This document shows positions 58,442 to 64,000 of a DNA stretch of 64,000 nt, one piece after another. How positions within the stretch are numbered: position 1 is the first letter of the stretch; every line of letters starts with the position of its first letter. Source of the stretch: Bacillota bacterium (GTDB lineage: Bacteria; Bacillota; Clostridia; Oscillospirales; Ruminococcaceae); contig JAEYNX010000034.1 of the NCBI GenBank assembly GCA_023412215.1, positions 124,001 to 188,000 on the forward strand, read 5' to 3'. A program made the position numbers and the translations under genes. The notes below the pieces were generated by a model. The model saw only the letters and a program-made list of their open reading frames with translations. It did not search any database and was not told the origin of the DNA.

Positions 58442-59098
58442 ATGGCAAGAGAAAGAGTGGTTGAAACAAACGAGGGCATTCAGGAGCAGTTAACGGTAGA
58501 GATCTTTGATACCTTCGCCAAGACCATGCGGGACAAGGGCTGGAACAACGTAGACAGCTTTACAAAGGCCGGGATTACGACGGGCGAGGTGCTGGAAATC
58601 GGCCCCGGGCCCGGCTATGTGGGGCTGGAATGGTTAAAACGCGCCGGCAATGCAACCTTGACGGGCTGCGAAATCAGCGAAAACATGATAGCGGTCGCGC
58701 AGAAAAATGCCGTGGAGTATAAGCTGCAAAACAAAACCCGATATGTGCAGGGAAACTGCATGCAAATGCCGTTTAAGGATCATTCGTTTGACGCGGTTTT
58801 CTCCAACGGCTCACTGCACGAGTGGGAAGACCCCGTTAAGGCCTTTAATGAGATACACCGGGTACTTAAGCCGGGCGGGCTTTTCTGCATCGCGGATATG
58901 CGGCGCGACGTAAGCGCGGCAATCAAATGGATGATCTATTTCTCAACCAAGCCAAAGGAGATCCGTCCCGGTTTTCTTTCCTCTTTAAACGCCGCCTACA
59001 CCGTCAAGGAGTTGAGCGCTTTGTTTGAGCAATCTTCGTTAAAGCACTTCACCATTCAAAAAGAGTTCTTTGGGCTTTGTGCTTTCGGAAAGAAATAG
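58442..59098 (+). CDS. Class I SAM-dependent methyltransferase
   Basis: A 218-residue methyltransferase with motif I VLEIGPGPGYVGLEWL near residue 49, acidic loop GCEISENM, motif III QGNCMQMPFKDHSFDAVFSNGSLHEWEDPVKAFNEIHRVLKPGG and a C-terminal cap. It resembles the Methyltransf_11 group. Coupled to the PadR gene, it may modify a toxic phenolic or a drug, which is inference. The start ATG 58442 follows GGAGGTATGACAA. Confidence 0.82.
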   Translation: MARERVVETNEGIQEQLTVEIFDTFAKTMRDKGWNNVDSFTKAGITTGEVLEIGPGPGYVGLEWLKRAGNATLTGCEISENMIAVAQKNAVEYKLQNKTRYVQGNCMQMPFKDHSFDAVFSNGSLHEWEDPVKAFNEIHRVLKPGGLFCIADMRRDVSAAIKWMIYFSTKPKEIRPGFLSSLNAAYTVKELSALFEQSSLKHFTIQKEFFGLCAFGKK

Positions 59099-59157
59099 GC
59101 AAAAAGGGCAATGCTATGATAAGAACACCGGATGAAGCATTGTCTTTCCGGTACAGG

Positions 59158-59186
59158 TTGACAGCCGTTAAGGCAAGATTTACAAT
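59158..59186 (+). promoter_or_regulatory. Probable promoter of trxA
   Basis: TTGACA (59158-59163), 17-base spacer, TACAAT (59181-59186); the leader would be about 145 bases. Confidence 0.6.
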
Positions 59187-59316
59187 AGAATAGAACTGTG
59201 ATAAAGTCACCGTTTCACGGACAAGCTTATGATAGAATGGTGTCATTCACAATTACAGCAAAAGATGAGTTGAAAACATTTTTCATCTCAGGGCGCCGCG
59301 TGCCTGAAACTGCCGC

Positions 59317-59327
59317 GCCGGAAAGGA
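59317..59327 (+). repeat. GCCGGAAAGG leader element, copy 5 (10 of 11)
   Basis: Near-copy ending 10 bases before ATG 59338 of trxA; the final C is A. Confidence 0.4.
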
Positions 59328-59337
59328 ATGAATAAAA

Positions 59338-59652
59338 ATGGCTGCATTAACCTTTACAAAAGACAATTTTAACGATGAGGTTTTAAACGCCGATAAGACT
59401 GTACTCATCGACTTTTGGGCCCCCTGGTGCGGCCCCTGCCGCATGGTTTCGCCCATTGTGGAAGAGATTAGCGACGAGGTGGAAAGCTCCGTGAAGGTGG
59501 GTAAGATCAACGTCGACGAACAGCCCGAGCTTGCCCAGCAGTTTGGCGTGATGAGCATCCCCACACTGGTGGTGCTTAAAAACGGCAAGGTGGTAAACAG
59601 TGCGGTAGGTACCAGAAGCAAGTCAGCCATTATGGAGATGTTAGAGGAGTAA
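59338..59652 (+). CDS. trxA: Thioredoxin
   Basis: A 104-residue thioredoxin with the active site APWCGPCRM (C31, C34), the cis-Pro in SIPTLVVL, and normal length. It reduces protein disulfides in the cytosol. No thioredoxin reductase is adjacent. A terminator-like hairpin follows 18 bases after the stop. Confidence 0.95.
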   Translation: MAALTFTKDNFNDEVLNADKTVLIDFWAPWCGPCRMVSPIVEEISDEVESSVKVGKINVDEQPELAQQFGVMSIPTLVVLKNGKVVNSAVGTRSKSAIMEMLEE

Positions 59653-59669
59653 TCCTTGCTTTACAATCG

Positions 59670-59705
59670 ACGAACCCCCGTGTGGCTTTCCACACGGGGG
59701 TTCGT
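59670..59705. terminator. Hairpin between trxA and the GH30 gene
   Basis: ACGAACCCCCGTGTGG (59670-59685) pairs with CCACACGGGGGTTCGT (59690-59705), 16 bp; little T-tail, but it serves convergent genes. Confidence 0.65.
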
Positions 59706-59737
59706 CTGTATACAGAAGGTTATGAAATAATCAAGTT

Positions 59738-61096
59738 TTAAAACGCGGCGGTCTGCGCGTCGATCACCAGCGTGGCGAGGGAGCTTGCGGGCAGCAGCAC
59801 CTTAAGCACCTTGCCGTGCAGGCGGAAGAATACCTCGCAGTCATGCTCATTTTTATTCAGTGCCACGACCGCCAGCTCACCGTTTTTGTTCTTTGCGGCG
59901 GTAACCTCCACCTCGGAGGAATACTGGGTGGTGGCGATGCGCACGGCACCCGGCTGAATGTAGCGGCTGAAATGCTCGATATAGTAAAACGACAGGTTCT
60001 TTCGCACGGTGCCGCTCTTGGTATCGCAGATAATCGGCGCGTCGCAGAGGTTGCCCACATGGTTGGGGCCGCCCGTTTCGTCGAGCACAATGTTCCAGTC
60101 CATAAAGGTGTTCATGCCGCCGTTGAAATTGCCGATCATGTCGTGGGCATACATCTGCGCGTTGCGCAGCTGGTTTTCGCCGTCAAAACGGCTGTATTCC
60201 ACACAGCCCTCCGAGAACATGAGCTTCTTATCGGGGAAGAAGCGGCGCACGAGGCTTAAACCGTCAAAATGGTCACCGCTGTACCAGTGAAAGCTCACAC
60301 CCGCCGCCATGTGCTCGGTCTCTTTGTCCAGCATAGCGAGGGTGCGGTCGAAGATGCGTTCCTTGTTGTGGTCCCAGATGAAGATTTCAACATCCGAGAG
60401 CCCTTCCGCCTGCAGCGTGGGATAAAGGTGGTCGCGCAGATACTCCTTCTCCTCCTCGGGGGTGAAGGTGCAGCTGTCCCACGACTGGGTGGCGTTCGGC
60501 TCGTTCTGCACCGACAGCATCTTTACGTAAATGCCGCGCGCGCGGTATTCCTTGATATATCGGCACTCATATTTCGCCCACTGGGCGTAGTATTCCTTCT
60601 TAAGCTTGCCGCCGCCGTTTTTGCTGCCGTTGGTTTTCATAAACGCAGGGGGGGACCACGGGGTGAGCATCACCGGCAGCGCATGACCCGCGGCATCGCA
60701 GGCCTTGTGCAAAAAGGGCAGGATATTCTGCTCGTCACGCTTTAGGTCAAAGGTTTTAAAATCGGTATCGTTCTCGTCGGTCACCGCCGAGTAGTTGCCC
60801 AAAGAGAAATCGCAGCTGTCGATATGGCTGCGGATAAAGCGGTAGCCGATGCCCTGAGGCCCAAAGTAGCCCTTTATAATCTCGTCTGCCACATGCGCGG
60901 GCATGCGCTGCAGCACATTGCCCACCGACTCGGTGATAGCGCCGCCGAAGCCCTCGATGGTCTGGTACTCCGCCTGCGGGAAGAGGTTGATCACATAGTT
61001 TTCCTGATTGTTTACGTCGTTTAAAAACTCGGCCTCGGTCTGGGTAAACGCTCTGGTCTTGTTTTCATATCGGGTGGTATAGATTTTGGTAGGCAT
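59738..61096 (-). CDS. Glycoside hydrolase family 30 enzyme
   Basis: A 452-residue GH30 (clan GH-A) glycosidase. The opening YQTIEGFGGAITES is typical; the acid/base Glu is in LSVQNEPNA and the nucleophile Glu in LMFSEGCVE; SPPAFMKTNG and FHWYSGDHF also match. A short C-terminal beta domain (from about 380) ends in LPASSLATLVID. It lacks a signal peptide, so it acts in the cytosol on an imported oligosaccharide or glycoside (beta-glucosidase, glucosylceramidase or beta-1,6-glucanase type). It follows the lacI-type gene by 25 bases. Confidence 0.88.
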   Translation of the reverse strand: MPTKIYTTRYENKTRAFTQTEAEFLNDVNNQENYVINLFPQAEYQTIEGFGGAITESVGNVLQRMPAHVADEIIKGYFGPQGIGYRFIRSHIDSCDFSLGNYSAVTDENDTDFKTFDLKRDEQNILPFLHKACDAAGHALPVMLTPWSPPAFMKTNGSKNGGGKLKKEYYAQWAKYECRYIKEYRARGIYVKMLSVQNEPNATQSWDSCTFTPEEEKEYLRDHLYPTLQAEGLSDVEIFIWDHNKERIFDRTLAMLDKETEHMAAGVSFHWYSGDHFDGLSLVRRFFPDKKLMFSEGCVEYSRFDGENQLRNAQMYAHDMIGNFNGGMNTFMDWNIVLDETGGPNHVGNLCDAPIICDTKSGTVRKNLSFYYIEHFSRYIQPGAVRIATTQYSSEVEVTAAKNKNGELAVVALNKNEHDCEVFFRLHGKVLKVLLPASSLATLVIDAQTAAF

Positions 61097-61121
61097 GGTC
61101 ATTCCTTCTTTCTACTTACGA

Positions 61122-62111
61122 TTATTCGTCATCTGGAGAGGTAACCGACGCTTCGATAATAAGCTCCGGCTCTACGAGCCGTCTGATGCTCTTCTTTGAG
61201 CCGTCTATCCTGCTAAGTAAGGTTTCGCCGAGCATGCGGCCTATCTCAAACACCGGTTGGCGCACGGTGGTGATGCGCGGGTTGGAGAGCAGATGGTGCC
61301 CCAGCCCGTCGAACCCCGCCACCGAAAGCTGCTGCGGCACCCGCAGCCCCGTCTCGGTAACGGCGCGTATCACACCCAGCGCAAGGGTATCGCTCGCGCA
61401 AAAAACCGCCGTGGGCAGGCGCTGCCCTTTTAAGATAGACTTTGCCGCGTCATAGCCGCCCTGCACGCTGTTCTCGGCGTACAAGACCATCTGGTCGTCA
61501 TAAGCCATCTCCCGCTCAAGAATCGCCTCGCGAAAGCCCGCCAGACGGTCTACCGCGTAGTCTTTCTCCTCGGTGGAGTTGATCATCATAATCTTAGTAT
61601 GCCCCTGACGAAGCAGGTAGCCTGTCATTTCTTTGGCACCGGCGAAGTTATCGGTGTCAATCCAGTCCAGCTCGGGGATGTCTGTGTGCCCGAACAAGAT
61701 AAGCGGGCGTCCGCGCGATGCCGCGTAGCGGTACATCTCCTCGATCTCGTCCTTGAGCAGGCCGGTGGCGATATAGCCGTCGCAGGCGTGCTCCACCTCG
61801 CGGCTGCGCAGAATCAAGAAGGAATACATCCGGCTGCTGAGCGCCTCGCTGACGCCCGCGATAAACTGCATAAAAAAAGGGGTGCTCAGATCTATACCCT
61901 GCGGGATATAGATATCCGCCGTGCCCAACCGCCCCGATACCAGCGCCTTGGCGGCGGGGTTTGGGGTATAGCCCAGCTTCTTCATCGCCTCTTCAATCTT
62001 GCCGCGCGTACGTGGCTTGACCTTGTCGGAGCCGTTTACCACCCTTGACACGGTGATAACCGAAACCCCCGCTTCGGCGGCGATTTCTTTGAGTGTTACG
62101 ATGCGGCCCAC
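61122..62111 (-). CDS. LacI-family transcriptional regulator of the GH30 gene
   Basis: A 329-residue LacI/GalR regulator. The helix-turn-helix is TLKEIAAEAGVSVITVSRVVNGSDKVKPRTRGKIEEAMKKLGYTPN, followed by a periplasmic-binding-protein-like sugar domain (ADIYIPQG, LILFGHTDIP, DTDNFAGAKEMTGYL, FCASDTLALG, VAGFDGLGHH). I use GTG 62111, preceded by a G-rich ribosome site; the ATG at 62141 lies inside the operator. It is co-transcribed with the GH30 gene and probably responds to that enzyme's sugar. Confidence 0.88.
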   Translation of the reverse strand: MGRIVTLKEIAAEAGVSVITVSRVVNGSDKVKPRTRGKIEEAMKKLGYTPNPAAKALVSGRLGTADIYIPQGIDLSTPFFMQFIAGVSEALSSRMYSFLILRSREVEHACDGYIATGLLKDEIEEMYRYAASRGRPLILFGHTDIPELDWIDTDNFAGAKEMTGYLLRQGHTKIMMINSTEEKDYAVDRLAGFREAILEREMAYDDQMVLYAENSVQGGYDAAKSILKGQRLPTAVFCASDTLALGVIRAVTETGLRVPQQLSVAGFDGLGHHLLSNPRITTVRQPVFEIGRMLGETLLSRIDGSKKSIRRLVEPELIIEASVTSPDDE

Positions 62112-62122
62112 CCCCCTGCGGC

Positions 62123-62185
62123 AAAATGATAACGTTATCATTTTCTCTACAGCATTATTATATTCACCCTGTGCAGGAAATACAA
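62123..62185 (-). promoter_or_regulatory. lacI-GH30 promoter with a 22-base perfect palindrome
   Basis: Minus strand TTGTAT (62185-62180), 17-base spacer, TATAAT (62162-62157). The palindrome at 62123-62144 (half-site AAAATGATAAC) begins about 6 bases after the start and has the central CG typical of LacI-family operators; autorepression is likely. Confidence 0.85.
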
Positions 62186-62338
62186 TAGCAAAATTAACGG
62201 AAAATTTCGGAAATATTTATCCAATTATTCAATTCCGATTCCTTACACGGATGAACAAAAAGCCTTTATGCTTTACCACTTTATAGGGTGAAGCACAAAG
62301 GCTCTCATGATAATAAAATGCACAGATAACGACAGGCT

Positions 62339-62647
62339 TTACGGGCGCCACAGGCATTGTTTCAACTCGATGCAGCCGTTCTCCTGAAACGGTACGCCCT
62401 CCGCCTCCAGCAGGGCACGCTGGTTGCCCTTGCCGCCAAAGGCGTAATCGGGGGCTACCGTCCCCCGCGCGTTTACCACCCGGTGGCAGGGCAGGCCCAG
62501 AAACTCCGGCGCGTGCCGCATGGCCTCGCCCACCGCGCGAGCCGCGAAGGGGCTGCCGAGCAGCATGGCCAGCTGCCCGTAGGTGGCGACCCTGCCCGCG
62601 GGTATCCGCTCTACTAAAGCGTATACCCTATCGTAAAAGCTACTCAT
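62339..62647 (-). CDS. MGMT-family protein (alkyltransferase-like)
   Basis: A 102-residue protein equal to the C-terminal DNA-binding and active-site domain of methylguanine-DNA methyltransferases: VERIPAGRVATYGQLAMLLG, ARAVGEAM, and LPCHRVVNARG with the alkyl-accepting Cys retained, so it is not a Trp- or Ala-type ATL. The N-terminal domain of Ada/Ogt is missing, as in many short family members. It should repair or flag O6-alkylguanine. ATG 62647 follows a G-run ribosome site. Confidence 0.82.
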   Translation of the reverse strand: MSSFYDRVYALVERIPAGRVATYGQLAMLLGSPFAARAVGEAMRHAPEFLGLPCHRVVNARGTVAPDYAFGGKGNQRALLEAEGVPFQENGCIELKQCLWRP

Positions 62648-62671
62648 CCGCGCCCCCCCCCTTCTACCCCG

Positions 62672-62848
62672 CTTTCGCCACGGCACAAGAAGCCGTCGGC
62701 ACCATCCTACCGAATACGTGCATTTCCCGTTTCCCTTGCGTCATCCGCTACTGCCTTCGCTACGGCCAGGGAGGCCGTCGGCACAGCCTACTTTATACGC
62801 GCATTTCCCGTTTCCCTTGCGTCATCTGCCACAGCCTTCGCTACGGCC
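62672..62848. repeat. Imperfect 81-base tandem repeat covering the malic enzyme 3' end
   Basis: CATTTCCCGTTTCCCTTGCG occurs at 62721 and 62802, GCCTTCGCTACGGCC at 62753 and 62834 (with a decayed copy at 62672), and GCCGTCGGCAC at 62692 and 62774. The right-hand unit encodes the last residues of the malic enzyme; the left is a noncoding duplicate in the gap before the MGMT gene. About two full units. Confidence 0.75.
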
Positions 62849-63960
62849 TCTGCTACCTTTTTATCAAGCGCGCTCGGGATGATATTCTCGGGCGAAAGCT
62901 CCTCCTCCGGCACCAGTGCCGCCAGCGCGTAGGCCGCGCGGCGCTTCATGCTCTCGGTAATCCCCTTGGCGCGCACGGCGAGCGCCCCTTTGAAGATGCC
63001 CGGGAACACCAGCACGTTGTTGATTTGGTTGGGGAAGTCGGAGCGACCGGTGCCCACCACCGCGGCGCCGCCGCGCTTGGCCTCATCGGGCATGATCTCG
63101 GGCGTGGGGTTTGCCATGGCGAGCACGATGCCCACGTTCATGGCGGACACCATCTCGGTGGTCACCAATCCCGGTCGCGACACGCCGATAAACACATCGG
63201 CGCCCTTCATGGCGTCCGCCAGCAGGCCTTTTGCGTAGTTAAGATTGCTCACCTTGGAAATCTCCTGCTGCCAGGGGTTCAGGTTTTCGTCCCCCTCGCA
63301 GATAATGCCGTTAATATCGCACATCACGATGTTGCCGAAGCCCATACCGATGAGCAGGCTGCCGATGGCAATGCCCGCCGCGCCCGCGCCGTTGATGACG
63401 ATCTTGAGCTTGCCCATCGTCTTGCCCGTCACCTTGATGGCGTTGAGCAGCGCCGCCGCCACCACAATGGCGGTACCGTGCTGGTCGTCGTGGAAAACGG
63501 GGATGTCGCACAATTCCTTTAACCTGCGCTCCACCTCAAAGCAGCGGGGCGCGGCAATGTCCTCGAGGTTGATGCCGCCGAAGCTCTTGGAGATGAGATA
63601 GATGGTTTCCACCAGCTTGTCCACCTCCTTGGTATCCACACACAAGGGGAATGCGTCTACCCCGCCGAACTCCTTAAAGAGGGCGCACTTGCCCTCCATC
63701 ACGGGCATGCCCGCCGCGGGGCCGATATCGCCAAGGCCCAGCACCGCCGTGCCATCGGTGATAACCGCCACCAAATTGTTGCGGCGGGTAAGCTCAAACG
63801 ACTTCTCGTAATCCGCCGCAATCGCGCGGCAGGGCTCGGCCACCCCGGGGGTGTAGAGCAGCGAAAGATCCTCACGCGTGGTGATGGGTTTGCGCGAGAT
63901 GACCTCAATCTTGCCGCGCAGCTCATAATGTAAATCCAGCGACTGTTTGTTAATATCCAA
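62788..63960 (-). CDS. NAD(P)-dependent malic enzyme (malate decarboxylating)
   Basis: A 390-residue short-form malic enzyme converting malate to pyruvate and CO2 with NAD(P)H formation. SLLYTPGVAEPCRAIA carries the catalytic Tyr region, VITDGTAVLGLGDIGPAAGMPVMEGK the Lys, DDQHGTAIV the metal ligands and INGAGAAGIAIG the dinucleotide fold; DVFIGVSRPG and FALxNPTPE-like MANPTPE follow. TTG 63960 has AAGGAAG upstream. Its final codons lie in an 81-base tandem repeat. It could feed pyruvate metabolism and NAD(P)H balance in fermentation. Confidence 0.93.
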   Translation of the reverse strand: MDINKQSLDLHYELRGKIEVISRKPITTREDLSLLYTPGVAEPCRAIAADYEKSFELTRRNNLVAVITDGTAVLGLGDIGPAAGMPVMEGKCALFKEFGGVDAFPLCVDTKEVDKLVETIYLISKSFGGINLEDIAAPRCFEVERRLKELCDIPVFHDDQHGTAIVVAAALLNAIKVTGKTMGKLKIVINGAGAAGIAIGSLLIGMGFGNIVMCDINGIICEGDENLNPWQQEISKVSNLNYAKGLLADAMKGADVFIGVSRPGLVTTEMVSAMNVGIVLAMANPTPEIMPDEAKRGGAAVVGTGRSDFPNQINNVLVFPGIFKGALAVRAKGITESMKRRAAYALAALVPEEELSPENIIPSALDKKVAEAVAKAVADDARETGNARIK

Positions 63961-64000
63961 TGCTACAACTTCCTTTATCTGTATTATTCATAGTCACACC

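Noticed and set aside
1..64000. CRISPR arrays, insertion sequences, prophage genes, rRNA
   Set aside because: No regularly spaced direct repeats, transposase or phage structural motifs, or rRNA blocks were seen in either strand.

Overview
The window is about 64 kb of a moderately GC-rich chromosome. It comes from an anaerobic, endospore-forming Firmicute, most likely class Clostridia near the Oscillospiraceae/Ruminococcaceae (the family placement is inference). Visible support: the spore-germination pair cwlJ-gerQ; oxygen-sensitive enzymes (a 2-oxoacid:ferredoxin oxidoreductase, an [FeFe]-hydrogenase-like protein, anaerobic ribonucleotide reductase nrdDG); rubrerythrin with a PerR-like regulator; a T-box leader; the dnaX-ybaB-recR block with SRP RNA upstream; and strong Shine-Dalgarno sequences with frequent GTG/TTG starts. 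No prophage, insertion sequence, CRISPR array or rRNA operon was seen.

Layout. 1-9.8 kb: a sugar-type oxidoreductase operon under a TetR regulator; cwlJ-gerQ; a tautomerase; a DUF1015 gene; a double-domain MerR regulator facing a MerR-type promoter that drives an ABC exporter; a VOC protein and a CPBP membrane protease. 9.8-13.2 kb: a four-subunit 2-oxoacid:ferredoxin oxidoreductase operon led by a MinD-like ATPase. 13.4-16.9 kb: a signalling-like operon, DRTGG / histidine-kinase-type ATPase / sensory [FeFe]-hydrogenase / DRTGG / PHP phosphoesterase. 17-23.2 kb: lexA with a LexA-like box, an autoregulated TetR-hydrolase pair, and a heterodimeric ABC exporter. 23.4-30 kb: small proteins, an SDR reductase, a sugar isomerase-like TIM barrel, a PASTA-domain pseudokinase, and an acyl-CoA ligase behind a T-box leader. 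30-34 kb: SRP RNA, dnaX, ybaB, recR, smpB and tmRNA. 34-46.5 kb: an AT-rich VOC gene next to tmRNA, DUF4317, tRNA-Gly(CCC), a 38-residue Cys/Phe-rich peptide, a large lipoprotein, RNase P RNA, a heterodisulfide-reductase-like protein, two RCK/TrkA proteins, a VanY-type peptidase, and perR-rubrerythrin. 46.6-64 kb: an RNA polymerase sigma factor with an ABC exporter; feoA-feoA-feoB; nrdDG; ZIP transporter; PadR and methyltransferase; thioredoxin; a LacI-GH30 operon; an MGMT-like protein; malic enzyme.

How the genes fit together. Ferredoxin-linked fermentation and its control (oxidoreductase, hydrogenase-like sensor, malic enzyme), iron supply (feo), defence against oxygen and peroxide (PerR, rubrerythrin, thioredoxin) and anaerobic dNTP synthesis (nrdDG) describe a strict anaerobe. 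The most unusual items are the sensory-hydrogenase module, the leucine-type T-box in front of an acyl-CoA ligase, the dead-kinase PASTA receptor, the Cys/Phe-rich micropeptide, and a GCCGGAAAGGC leader element that recurs before several start codons. Several promoters carry well-formed dyads that identify probable operators. All functional calls rest on reading motifs by eye; no database search was run.
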